Origin: an uncultured Eubacteriales bacterium
Lineage (GTDB): Bacteria; Bacillota; Clostridia; Oscillospirales; CAG-272
Assembly (NCBI GenBank): GCA_934500855.1
Contig: CAKSUH010000043.1
Span: forward strand, 1-9,055
Reading direction: 5' to 3'
DNA length: 9,055 nt
The position numbers were made by a program, and so were the translations under genes. Shown here in pieces: positions 1-7,169 of the stretch. The notes beneath the pieces were generated by a model. That model saw only the letters and a program-made list of their open reading frames with translations. It made no database searches and was not told where the DNA came from. How positions within the stretch are numbered: position 1 is the stretch's first letter; each line of letters opens with the position of its first letter.

Positions 1-1
1 G

Positions 2-490
2 CTCATCCCCCCCTCGGACTGTCTTTCGGAGCTGGTACGGCACTTCGGGCACGAAATTCTTTCGGGAGACGGGACCCTCAACCGACAGGCGCTCGGCAGA
101 CTGGTCTTTTCCGATCCCTCCGAGTTGGATGCGCTGAACACGATTGCCCACCGCCACATCATGTCGGATGTCCGCCGCCGACTTCGGAATCTGCAGTCGG
201 ACGGCTGTCCTGCGGCGGTCTTTGACGCACCGCAATTGTTTGAAGCGGGCGCGGACCGTCTTTGCAGCATTGTCGTTTCGGTGCTTGCCTCCCCCGAGGC
301 AAGACTCGGACGGATCATGGCGCGGGACGGCATTTCCGAGGAAGCCGCGCGCGAACGCATGGCGGCTCAGAAATCCGACGCGTTCTTTCGCTCGCACTCC
401 GACTACATCATCGAAAACAACGGCGGGACCGAGCCGCTGTCCGCTTCGGTACGGCGGATTCTGACGGAAACGGGGGTGCTCGGAGTATGA
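2..490 (+). CDS. coaE: Dephospho-CoA kinase, 3' part (5' end outside window)
   Basis: Last enzyme of coenzyme A synthesis: phosphorylates the 3'-OH of dephospho-CoA with ATP, in the cytoplasm. The frame is open from base 2, giving 162 residues to the TGA at 488-490; the family is usually about 200 residues, so roughly 35-40 N-terminal residues, including the P-loop, lie before the window. Visible CoaE features in order: FGHEILSGDGTLNRQALGRL near the start, then VFSDPSELDALNTIAH (substrate-binding/lid region), FDAPQLFEAG (family DxPLLFE), the RDGISEEAARERMAAQ lid helix and the C-terminal DYIIENNG. The usual HP after the NxI motif reads HR here. The stop overlaps the start of the next gene (ATGA), indicating an operon and translational coupling. 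Family assignment is firm; partial only because of the window edge. Confidence 0.93.
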   Translation, partial: LIPPSDCLSELVRHFGHEILSGDGTLNRQALGRLVFSDPSELDALNTIAHRHIMSDVRRRLRNLQSDGCPAAVFDAPQLFEAGADRLCSIVVSVLASPEARLGRIMARDGISEEAARERMAAQKSDAFFRSHSDYIIENNGGTEPLSASVRRILTETGVLGV

Positions 491-1068
491 AAATCACTTC
501 GCGCCGTCTCATTGCTCTGCTGCTTCTGGTTCTGTTGTCGGTCGGCTTCGGCTTTGCCTTTGACGGCATTGCAACGGCAATCGAAAAGCACAAGTACGCC
601 CGTCCCGCAGCTTACCGTGACCTGATTGCCTCTGCGGCGGCGGAAGCGGGAATTCCCGAGGCGGCGGTTTACAGCATCATTCGCTTGGAAAGCGGCTTTG
701 ACGGCGGCGGGCAAAATACAGACGGCGGCATCGGGCTGTTCCGGCTGACCCCCGAGCGGTTCCGCGCGATTTTCTCGGAGATTCTGCACGAGGACGCGCC
801 CGAGGACGGAATGCTTTACGACCCCGCAACCAATCTGCGCGCGGGATGCGCTCTGCTCTCCGAACTTTACGGACGATACGGCATGTGGGAGCCGGTCTTT
901 GCCGCATGGCGTGCGGGAACCGATGCGGTTGACAAATGGGTGCTTGACCCGAATTGCCTGAACAAACAGGGCAAGCTGACAAAAATCCCCGACAGTGCCG
1001 CGGCAAAATTCGTCTCGGGTGCGGTCAAGGGGCAAAAAATGTATACAAAACTCTATTTTCAAGGATAA
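487..1068 (+). CDS. Small membrane-anchored lytic transglycosylase (SLT domain)
   Basis: 193-residue protein, probably cleaving the MurNAc-GlcNAc bond of peptidoglycan at the outer face of the membrane. Residues 1-6 are basic (MKITSR) and 8-24 form a hydrophobic segment, an uncleaved anchor or signal peptide. The SLT domain runs from about residue 42 to 190: the family motif A-IIR-ESGF appears as YSIIRLESGF with the catalytic Glu at 68, then GGIGLFRLTPERF (family GAxGLMQ), YDPATNLRAGCALL, the WEPVFAAWRAG block (family AYNAG), IPDSAAAKFV and a C-terminal YTKLY. Several usually conserved positions are altered (LMQ to LFR, AYN to AWR, IPxET to IPDSA), so substrate preference may differ, but the catalytic Glu is kept. 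The ATG overlaps the coaE stop; the frame is open further upstream, but that part lies inside coaE. The gene ends 13 bases before the aminopeptidase start. Confidence 0.85.
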   Translation: MKITSRRLIALLLLVLLSVGFGFAFDGIATAIEKHKYARPAAYRDLIASAAAEAGIPEAAVYSIIRLESGFDGGGQNTDGGIGLFRLTPERFRAIFSEILHEDAPEDGMLYDPATNLRAGCALLSELYGRYGMWEPVFAAWRAGTDAVDKWVLDPNCLNKQGKLTKIPDSAAAKFVSGAVKGQKMYTKLYFQG

Positions 1069-1081
1069 AGGAGAAAAAATC

Positions 1082-2467
1082 ATGGCAGACAAGCAGGAAA
1101 AAAATCCGAATGTATATGAGAAAAAGACGGTGTATGAAGCCGCAGGCGAGGAAATTGTCCGCAAGGCTTACGACTATGCGGTTGATTATGTAAAATATCT
1201 GGACACCGCAAAAACCGAGCGCGAGGCGGTTGAAGTCAGCGTAAAAATGGCAGAGGCGGCAGGCTACCGTCCCTATCGCTTCGGAGACAGCATCTCGGTC
1301 GGCGACAAGCTCTACTACAACAACCGCGGCAAGAATCTGTTTGTATTCCGCGTCGGTACCGAGCCGATCAACGAGGGAATCCGCATTACCTGCGCACACA
1401 TCGACTCCCCCCGTCTCGATCTGAAGCAGAACCCCGTGTTTGAGAGCAGCGACATGGCGTTCTTCAAAACCCACTACTACGGCGGCATCCGCAAGTATCA
1501 GTGGCTCGCAATGCCCCTGGCGCTTCACGGCGTGGTGGTGCGCGAGAACGGCGAAGTTGTGAACATTACGGTCGGCGAGAACGAGGACGAGCCTGTCATG
1601 TATATCACCGACCTGCTCCCGCACCTCGCGGCGGCAGAGAACGCAAAGACCGTCGGAACCGCATTCTCTGCGGAAAAACTGAATATTCTGGTCGGCAGTC
1701 GCCCGCTGAACGGAGAGGAAAAGGACGCGGTGAAGGCAAATGTGCTTGCTTACCTCAACGAAAAGTACGGCATCACCGAGGCGGATTTTCAGTCGGCAGA
1801 GCTTTGCATCGTTCCCGCAGGACGGGCGCGCGATGTCGGCTTTGACCGCTCGATGATCTGCGGCTACGGTCACGATGACCGCTGCTGCGCCTATCCGTCT
1901 CTCACCGCACAGATCGACGCGGACGAAAAGGTCCACACCACGATGTGCATTCTTGCCGACAAGGAAGAAATCGGAAGCGAGGGCGTCAGCGGCATGCAGT
2001 GCGGTTTGATCCTCGATCTGATTTCCGCGCTCGCGCAGGAACTGGGCGGCAACGACGCGGCGGTTCGCGCAAACTCCAAGTGTCTCTCCAGCGATGTTGC
2101 GGCAACCTTTGACCCGAACTTTGAGGATGTTTACGAAAAGCGCAATGCGGCTATGATCAACTGCGGCGTTGCGATGTGCAAGTTTACCGGCTCCCGCGGC
2201 AAGAGCGGAACCTCCGATGCTTCCGCCGAACTGGTCGGCTGGGTGCGGCGTTGCCTGAACGGCGCGGGCGTGGTCTGGCAGACCTGCGAACTGGGTAAAA
2301 CCGATGTCGGCGGCGGCGGAACCATTGCAAAATACATGGCAAACCACAACATTGACACCATCGACATCGGCGTTCCGGTGCTCTCGATGCACGCGCCCTA
2401 TGAGGTGATTGCAAAAACCGACCTTTACGAGGCGTACCGCGCGTTCGTCGCGTTCTATCACTTCTGA
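1082..2467 (+). CDS. M18-family zinc aminopeptidase (aminopeptidase I type)
   Basis: 461-residue cytosolic dinuclear-zinc aminopeptidase, expected to assemble as a tetrahedral dodecamer and trim N-terminal residues from peptides (family knowledge). Metal and catalytic motifs are all present: AHIDSPRLDLK (His106, Asp108), GHDDR (Asp265/266 bridging region), DKEEIGSEG (Glu295 general base, Glu296 zinc ligand), SSDVAATFDPN (Asp338) and the C-terminal SMHAPYE (His437). GKSGTSDASAE at 373-383 and DVGGGGT at 408-414 are also M18-typical. Length matches the bacterial family (about 430-470). ATG 1082 is chosen because AAAGGAG sits 8 bases upstream; the frame is open back to 995, but that part overlaps the transglycosylase gene. 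The TGA overlaps the prfA ATG (TGATGA), so prfA translation is probably coupled to this gene. Whether it prefers acidic residues (aspartyl aminopeptidase) cannot be told from the sequence. Confidence 0.94.
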   Translation: MADKQEKNPNVYEKKTVYEAAGEEIVRKAYDYAVDYVKYLDTAKTEREAVEVSVKMAEAAGYRPYRFGDSISVGDKLYYNNRGKNLFVFRVGTEPINEGIRITCAHIDSPRLDLKQNPVFESSDMAFFKTHYYGGIRKYQWLAMPLALHGVVVRENGEVVNITVGENEDEPVMYITDLLPHLAAAENAKTVGTAFSAEKLNILVGSRPLNGEEKDAVKANVLAYLNEKYGITEADFQSAELCIVPAGRARDVGFDRSMICGYGHDDRCCAYPSLTAQIDADEKVHTTMCILADKEEIGSEGVSGMQCGLILDLISALAQELGGNDAAVRANSKCLSSDVAATFDPNFEDVYEKRNAAMINCGVAMCKFTGSRGKSGTSDASAELVGWVRRCLNGAGVVWQTCELGKTDVGGGGTIAKYMANHNIDTIDIGVPVLSMHAPYEVIAKTDLYEAYRAFVAFYHF

Positions 2468-3552
2468 TGACCGAAGCACTCCTGACGCGGCTTCGGGAAG
2501 CGGAGGAACGCTACCGCAGTCTGGAGGCTTCGATGTCCGATCCTGCGGTTGCTTCCGACCCCGAAAAGCTGCGCGGCATCATGAAGGATTACAAGTCCCT
2601 GACCCCCGTAACCGAGGCTTACCGCGCATGGAAAGCCTCGCAGGACCGCATAAACGAAGCGCTGTCGCTTCTGGACAGCGGCGACGCGGAACTGCACGAT
2701 CTGGCAACCGAGGACCTGCATGACGCGCGCACGGCGGCGGAAGAATGCGAGCGGGCGCTGACGCTTCTGCTCCTCCCCCGCGATCCGCGCGACGAGAAGA
2801 ATGTGATGATCGAAATCCGCGCAGGTGCGGGCGGCGAGGAAGCGGCGCTGTTTGCGGCGGTGCTTTATCGGATGTACAATATGTATGCGGCAAGCGTCGG
2901 GTTTTCCTGTCGGATGATGAGCGAAACACCGACCGAACTCGGCGGGTTCCGTCAGGTGGTCTTTTCGGTGGAGGGCAACGGGGCTTATTCCCGCTTCCGC
3001 TTTGAAAGCGGCGTGCACCGTGTGCAACGGGTTCCGCTTACCGAATCGCAGGGGCGGATTCAGACCTCCACCGCAACGGTGGCGGTCCTGCCCGAGGCGG
3101 AAGAGGTGGATGTTGCCATCAATCCCGCCGACCTGATTTTTGAATCCTGCAAGTCAAGCGGCGCGGGCGGTCAGCACATCAACAAGACCGAATCCGCCGT
3201 GCGCCTGACGCACAAGCCGACCGGCATTGTGGTGGAATGCCAGGAGGAGCGAAGCCAGTTCAAGAACCGCGACAAGGCAATGATGATGTTGCGGACGATC
3301 CTTTACGACCGCGCTCTGCGGGAACGCGACGAGAAAATCGCCGCAGACCGCCGCGGGCAGGTCGGGACAGGCGACCGAAGCGAACGCATCCGAACCTACA
3401 ACTACCCGCAGGGGCGCGTGACCGATCACCGCATCGGACTTTCCCTCCACTCCCTCGACCGCTTTCTCGACGGCGATATTGGCGGAATGATCGACGCGCT
3501 CGCAACCGCCGAATCGGCGGAAAAGCTGAAAGAAGAAACCGGCGGGGCATAG
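2467..3552 (+). CDS. prfA: Peptide chain release factor 1
   Basis: 361 residues, the usual RF1 length. Reads UAA and UAG in the ribosomal A site and triggers peptidyl-tRNA hydrolysis. Domain order is normal: N-terminal coiled region (1-105); GAGGEEAALFA at 120-130; codon-recognition domain with SGVHRVQRVP and the PxT tripeptide as Pro190-Leu191-Thr192 (RF2 would have SPF); catalytic loop SSGAGGQHINKT with GGQ at 234-236; then VGTGDRSERIRTYNYPQGRVTDHR, a strong RF1 signature. One unusual residue: Gln199 in GRIQTS, where most RF1s have GRIHTS; that His stacks on the second stop-codon base in ribosome structures. The gene ends in TAG, itself an RF1-only stop. It starts inside the aminopeptidase stop codon and has no good ribosome binding site of its own, supporting coupling. 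The GGQ methyltransferase gene prmC, a frequent neighbour, is not beside it in the window. Confidence 0.97.
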   Translation: MTEALLTRLREAEERYRSLEASMSDPAVASDPEKLRGIMKDYKSLTPVTEAYRAWKASQDRINEALSLLDSGDAELHDLATEDLHDARTAAEECERALTLLLLPRDPRDEKNVMIEIRAGAGGEEAALFAAVLYRMYNMYAASVGFSCRMMSETPTELGGFRQVVFSVEGNGAYSRFRFESGVHRVQRVPLTESQGRIQTSTATVAVLPEAEEVDVAINPADLIFESCKSSGAGGQHINKTESAVRLTHKPTGIVVECQEERSQFKNRDKAMMMLRTILYDRALRERDEKIAADRRGQVGTGDRSERIRTYNYPQGRVTDHRIGLSLHSLDRFLDGDIGGMIDALATAESAEKLKEETGGA

Positions 3553-3563
3553 TTTCTTTTACC

Positions 3564-3597
3564 CGAAGCGGAACAACACGCGTGTCGTTCCGCTTCG
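3564..3597 (+). terminator. Hairpin after prfA, probable transcription end
   Basis: Eleven perfect base pairs (CGAAGCGGAAC with GTTCCGCTTCG) closing a short inner stem (ACACG/CGTGT) after one A-C mismatch, starting 11 bases after the prfA stop. The 3' side is only moderately T-rich (ATTATC), and a T-rich stretch lies on the 5' side (TTTCTTTT), so the hairpin is a weak intrinsic terminator in either direction or an mRNA 3'-end stabiliser. Position right behind the operon's last gene is the main support. Confidence 0.55.
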
Positions 3598-3627
3598 ATT
3601 ATCAACGAACCTGAACTTTTTCTATCC

Positions 3628-3744
3628 GGTAGCGGAGATGAGGCGAGGCAACAAGTTGCCGCCGTGCCAATCCCGCTTGACGGGATTTGGCTCGGAGCAG
3701 CCGGAATTCGCAGGGCGTATACGGCTACACAAGGAATCCGCACC
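3628..3744. other. Cloverleaf-like structured element, function unknown
   Basis: A 117-base segment between prfA and sua5 whose ends pair: GGT-(A)-GCGGA at 3628-3636 with TCCGCACC at 3737-3744, 8 pairs with one bulged A. The closed segment contains three consecutive hairpins: 3642-3663 (GGC, GA bulge, GGCAAC/GTTGCC), 3666-3691 (GCCAATCCCG with CGGGATTTGGC, one bulged T, loop CTTGA) and 3699-3726 (AGCCG/CGGCT with an imperfect inner stem to loop AGG). I do not recognise a known riboswitch or RNA family. It could be a structured RNA in the sua5 leader or 3' tail of prfA, or the body of a repeat element. All pairings were found by eye, with no covariation support. Minus-strand frames through here are not credible proteins. 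Confidence 0.45.
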
Positions 3745-3754
3745 ACATAAATAT

Positions 3755-3844
3755 AGGGGGAAAATCCCCCTTGCTTAAAGTTTTGAAAGGTCTTGGGAAA
3801 CTTTTTCAAAAGTTTCCCAAGTAGGGTTCGGGGCAAAGCCCCGA
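3755..3844. repeat. Cluster of three perfect hairpins, REP/MITE-like
   Basis: Three perfect inverted repeats follow each other upstream of sua5: AGGGGGA-AAA-TCCCCCT (3755-3771), CTTGGGAAACTTTT-TC-AAAAGTTTCCCAAG (3792-3821, 14 pairs) and TCGGGGC-AAA-GCCCCGA (3828-3844). A run of simple palindromes of this style, ending in GGTCTTAAACC before a ribosome binding site, is typical of interspersed intergenic repeats in clostridial genomes; that is recollection of style, not a search result. The middle hairpin could also act as a transcription attenuator, but the T run lies in its loop rather than after the stem. Together with the cloverleaf element at 3628-3744 this fills the 322-base gene-free gap; no sigma-A promoter for sua5 stands out in it. 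Confidence 0.55.
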
Positions 3845-3874
3845 GGTCTTAAACCATCTTAAAAGGAGAACAGC

Positions 3875-4921
3875 TTGGAAACTGAGATCGTTGTTGTAAG
3901 CGACCCCGCACGGCAGGAAAGCGATTTGCGGCGCGCGGCGGACATCCTGCGCCACGGCGGACTGGTCGTGTTCCCGACCGAAACCGTGTACGGACTCGGC
4001 GGCGACGCAACCGACGCGGAAGCGTCTGAAAAAATCTATGCGGCGAAGGGCAGACCCTCCGATAACCCGCTCATCATTCATATCGCAGAGCCTGCGGACG
4101 CGGAGAAGTACGCCGTCACAAACCCCACCTACTACCGCCTTGCAAAAGCGTTTATGCCCGGTCCCCTGACCGTCATTCTCCCTCGCCGGGAGATCATCCC
4201 GCTTGCAACCACGGGCGGACTGGAAACCGTGGCGGTCCGCTGTCCCTCGCACCCCGTTGCACACCGCCTGATCGCACTGTGCGGCTTTCCGATTGCCGCG
4301 CCGTCCGCGAATCTTTCCGGGAAACCCTCCCCTACCTGCGCCGCTGATGTCGCGCATGACATGAACGGACGCGTGGATATGATCCTTGACGGCGGAGAAA
4401 GCGAAATCGGACTGGAGTCCACCATTGTCAAAATCGACGGCGATAGCTTGGACAGCCTGACGCTCCTGCGCCCCGGCGGAATTACTTACGACGCGCTCTG
4501 CATGGTCTGCGACCGCGTGACGGTTGCCGATGCAGTGACCCATCAACTTGCCGCCAACGAGCGCCCGCTCTCCCCCGGGATGAAATACCGCCACTACGCG
4601 CCCGACGCGCCGGTGGTTCTGCTTCACAGGGACGAGGATAAAATTCTCGCTTTCCTGCGCGCGGAACAGGCGGCGCGCAAGTGCGCAATCCTTTGCTACG
4701 ATGAGGAATGCGCCGCGCTCGCACCCGAAGGACTGATTCCCGTTGGCGCGCGGGACGACCTTGCCACGCAGGCGCACCGTCTCTTTACCGCCCTGCGGCA
4801 GGCAGATCGCTCCGGCGCGGAGATCATTTACGCCCACCTCCCGCCGCAGGAGGGCTTGGGTCTGGCGCTCTACAACCGCATGATCCGCGCGGCGGCACAC
4901 ACCGTGCGCGAGATCCGCTGA
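3875..4921 (+). CDS. sua5: L-threonylcarbamoyladenylate synthase, Sua5 type
   Basis: 348-residue cytosolic enzyme making threonylcarbamoyl-AMP from threonine, bicarbonate and ATP, the first step of the universal t6A37 modification on ANN-decoding tRNAs; TsaD/B/E complete it. The YrdC domain covers about residues 15-205: GLVVFPTETVYGLGGDA (29-45), the KGRP nucleotide-binding motif at 58-61, HP at 126-127 and the SAN motif at 144-146 in APSANLSGKPSPT, then LESTIVKI and LLRPGGIT. The hallmark Sua5 linker SPGMKYRHYAP is at 233-243, followed by the Rossmann-like Sua5 domain to the end; the short YrdC/TsaC form lacks this. The start is TTG: AAGGAG lies 6 bases upstream and no suitable ATG exists nearby. 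In Firmicutes sua5 often lies close to prfA/prmC, which fits. A 42-base gap leads to the topoisomerase gene. Confidence 0.95.
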   Translation: METEIVVVSDPARQESDLRRAADILRHGGLVVFPTETVYGLGGDATDAEASEKIYAAKGRPSDNPLIIHIAEPADAEKYAVTNPTYYRLAKAFMPGPLTVILPRREIIPLATTGGLETVAVRCPSHPVAHRLIALCGFPIAAPSANLSGKPSPTCAADVAHDMNGRVDMILDGGESEIGLESTIVKIDGDSLDSLTLLRPGGITYDALCMVCDRVTVADAVTHQLAANERPLSPGMKYRHYAPDAPVVLLHRDEDKILAFLRAEQAARKCAILCYDEECAALAPEGLIPVGARDDLATQAHRLFTALRQADRSGAEIIYAHLPPQEGLGLALYNRMIRAAAHTVREIR

Positions 4922-4963
4922 CCGCTCCCGACGACAACTTACAGAAAGGAACCCCGATCCGAC

Positions 4964-7150
4964 ATGGCGAAAAAGAAAGAAGAAAAAGTCATTCACTATG
5001 CCCCCATCGTTTACCAACCGATTACCGAGACGATTGAAAAGAACTACATGCCTTATGTCATGAGCGTCATTGTCTCGCGCGCGATTCCCGAAATCGACGG
5101 TCTGAAGCCCGCGCACCGCAAGTTGCTTTATACGATGTACAAAATGGGGCTTCTCACGGGTCCGCGAACCAAGAGCGCGAACATTGTCGGTCAGACCATG
5201 CGCCTGAACCCGCACGGTGACGCCTCCATTTACGAAACGATGGTTCGTCTGACGCGCGGCAACGCAACGCTTCTGCACCCGCTTGTGGATTCCAAGGGAT
5301 CCTTCGGCAAGCAGTATTCCTCCGACATGAAATACGCGGCGGCGCGTTACACCGAGTGCAAACTCGACCCGATTTGCGCCGAGCTGTTCGGCGGTATTGA
5401 CAAGAATGCCGTGGACATGGTGGACAACTATGACGCGACGATGAAAGAGCCGCTCCTGCTTCCCACCACCTTCCCCAACATTCTGGTCATGCCCAATATG
5501 GGGATTGCAGTCGGTATGGCTTCCAACATCTGCTCGTTCAACCTTGCGGAGGTCTGCGACGGGACGATTGCCCTGCTCCGCAAGCCGAACCTGACCGTGG
5601 ACAAGCTGATGGAGATCATCAAAGCGCCCGACTTTTCGGGCGGCGGCATGATTCTTTACGACCGCGAGCAGATGAAGCAGATTTACGAAACGGGGCAAGG
5701 TTCGGTTCGTCTGCGTGCGCGTTATGTTTATGACAAGACGAACAACTGCATCGAAATCGTACAGATTCCCTACTCCACGACGATTGAACTGATTCAGGCG
5801 AAACTGACGGCACTTTACAAAGAGGGCAAGCTGAAGGAGGTCACCGATTTTCGCGATGAAATCGACCTCAACGGCTTCAAGCTGACCCTTGACATCCGCA
5901 AGGGTGTGGATCCCGACAAGCTGATGGCGAAACTTTTCCGCCAGACTCCGCTTGAGGACAGCTTCAAGTGCAATTTCAATGTGCTGATCGATTCGGTCCC
6001 GCACACGATGGGGCTGATCGGCATTCTTTCGGAATGGATTCGGTTCCGTCTCGGATGCCTGCGGCGGGAGCTGGAATTCGATCTGCAAAAAAAGAAGGAC
6101 AAGCTACATCTGCTTCTGGCGCTCGGCAAAATTCTGCTTGACATTGACAAGGCAATCCGCATCATCCGCAAAACCGAAAAGGAAGAGGATGTGGTGCCGA
6201 ACCTGATGAAGGGCTTTGACATTGACGAAATTCAGGCAAATTACATTGCAGACATCAAACTGCGCAACCTGAACCGCGAGTACATCCTGAACCGCATCTC
6301 CGACATCGAGGGACTTCAAAAGGAAATTGCGGAGATGGAGGACATTCTGGCGGACGAACTGCGGCAGAAAGCGGTCATCATCGGTCAACTGACCGAGATC
6401 AAGAAAAAGTACGGTCAACCGCGGCGCTCCCAGATCGTAAACGACTGGACGCAAGCCTCGGATGAGGAACTGAACGAGGCGGAAAACTACAACGCCCGGT
6501 TCGTGCTGACGCGGGAGGGATACTTCAAGAAAATCACCTTCCAATCCCTGCGCGGCAACGATGAGCAGAAGTGCAAGGACGGCGACGAGATTCTCAACAT
6601 GACGGACGGTGAGAATCGCGACGATCTGATTTTCTTCACCGATCACGCACAGCTTTACCGCGCAAAGGCGGACGATTTCGATACGACAAAGGCTTCGGCT
6701 TTGGGTGAGTACCTGCCCGTGAAGCTGAAAATGGACCCCGACGAAAAGCCGATTCTGATGAATGTGCAGAACAGCTACCCCGCGAAGGAAAATGTGGTGT
6801 TCCTGTTTGCAAACGGCAAAGGCGTTCGCGTATCGGTTTCAAACTATGAGATTACGGGCAATCGTCGGCGGATTACCTCGGCGTTCTCGGACAAGTCCCC
6901 GGTTGTGGCGGCGTTTTACGAGAAAGAACCGTTTGACATTCTGCTGGTCTCCTCCGACAATCGCGGAATCGTCATAAAATCCTCCCTGATTCCGCTGATG
7001 TCCACGCGGACTTCGGGCGGCGTAACGCTGATGTCCCTGAAAGCGGGGCAAACGGTGGTTCGCGCGTCGCGTGATCTCTCCTCTCTTGCCGACGGCTCCA
7101 AAGGCTTGAAAAAACTGAAAATTCCGGCAACCGGCGTGCCGCTGAAATAA
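4964..7150 (+). CDS. Type IIA topoisomerase subunit A (topoisomerase IV/ParC-like)
   Basis: 728-residue DNA-cleaving subunit of a GyrA/ParC-family topoisomerase; with an ATPase B subunit it would pass duplexes and decatenate or relax DNA. Breakage-reunion domain: MPYVMSVIVSRAIPEIDGLKPAHRKLLY (29-56), helix-turn-helix region VGQTMRLNPHGDASIYETMVRL (75-96), KGSFGKQYSSDMKYAAARYTE with catalytic Tyr129, then PNILVMPNMGIAVGMASNI (171-189). The coiled-coil arm spans about 365-480. The C-terminal part (500-728) is short and beta-rich, and I see no GyrA box (QRGGKG-like), arguing against true gyrase and for a ParC-like or clostridial third-type enzyme. The quinolone-contact Ser of GyrA is Ala87 here and the acidic contact is Glu91. 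The B-subunit gene is not upstream, where sua5 lies. The AAAGGA ribosome binding site is 13 bases from ATG, rather far. ParC versus another paralogue needs a tree. Confidence 0.92.
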   Translation: MAKKKEEKVIHYAPIVYQPITETIEKNYMPYVMSVIVSRAIPEIDGLKPAHRKLLYTMYKMGLLTGPRTKSANIVGQTMRLNPHGDASIYETMVRLTRGNATLLHPLVDSKGSFGKQYSSDMKYAAARYTECKLDPICAELFGGIDKNAVDMVDNYDATMKEPLLLPTTFPNILVMPNMGIAVGMASNICSFNLAEVCDGTIALLRKPNLTVDKLMEIIKAPDFSGGGMILYDREQMKQIYETGQGSVRLRARYVYDKTNNCIEIVQIPYSTTIELIQAKLTALYKEGKLKEVTDFRDEIDLNGFKLTLDIRKGVDPDKLMAKLFRQTPLEDSFKCNFNVLIDSVPHTMGLIGILSEWIRFRLGCLRRELEFDLQKKKDKLHLLLALGKILLDIDKAIRIIRKTEKEEDVVPNLMKGFDIDEIQANYIADIKLRNLNREYILNRISDIEGLQKEIAEMEDILADELRQKAVIIGQLTEIKKKYGQPRRSQIVNDWTQASDEELNEAENYNARFVLTREGYFKKITFQSLRGNDEQKCKDGDEILNMTDGENRDDLIFFTDHAQLYRAKADDFDTTKASALGEYLPVKLKMDPDEKPILMNVQNSYPAKENVVFLFANGKGVRVSVSNYEITGNRRRITSAFSDKSPVVAAFYEKEPFDILLVSSDNRGIVIKSSLIPLMSTRTSGGVTLMSLKAGQTVVRASRDLSSLADGSKGLKKLKIPATGVPLK

Positions 7151-7169
7151 GCCGGAAGGAGATTTTTCC

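Noticed and set aside
1048..1065. C-terminal TKLYFQG of the transglycosylase resembles a TEV protease site (ENLYFQG), suggesting a cloning construct
   Set aside because: Only part of the site matches, the preceding residues differ, and it sits in a natural operon; the C-terminal Y-x-x-Y pattern is normal for the SLT family. Treated as coincidence.
1025..2479. A 484-codon minus-strand frame opposite the aminopeptidase gene
   Set aside because: Same codon-bias effect; no ribosome binding site or protein motif, and the sense gene has all M18 zinc ligands.
3677..3699. TTGACG as a -35 box of a sua5 promoter
   Set aside because: No acceptable -10 follows at 16-18 bases, and the hexamer lies in the loop and stem of a hairpin.
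3426..3836. A 136-codon minus-strand frame through the prfA-sua5 gap
   Set aside because: It runs through all the hairpins and into the end of prfA. The translation looks like a structured repeat read as protein, with no start signal.
3806..6088. A 760-codon stop-free frame on the minus strand, antisense to sua5 and the topoisomerase gene
   Set aside because: It lies opposite two firmly identified genes, crosses their boundary, has no recognisable motif and an Arg/Val/His-rich composition expected from GC-biased codons read backwards.
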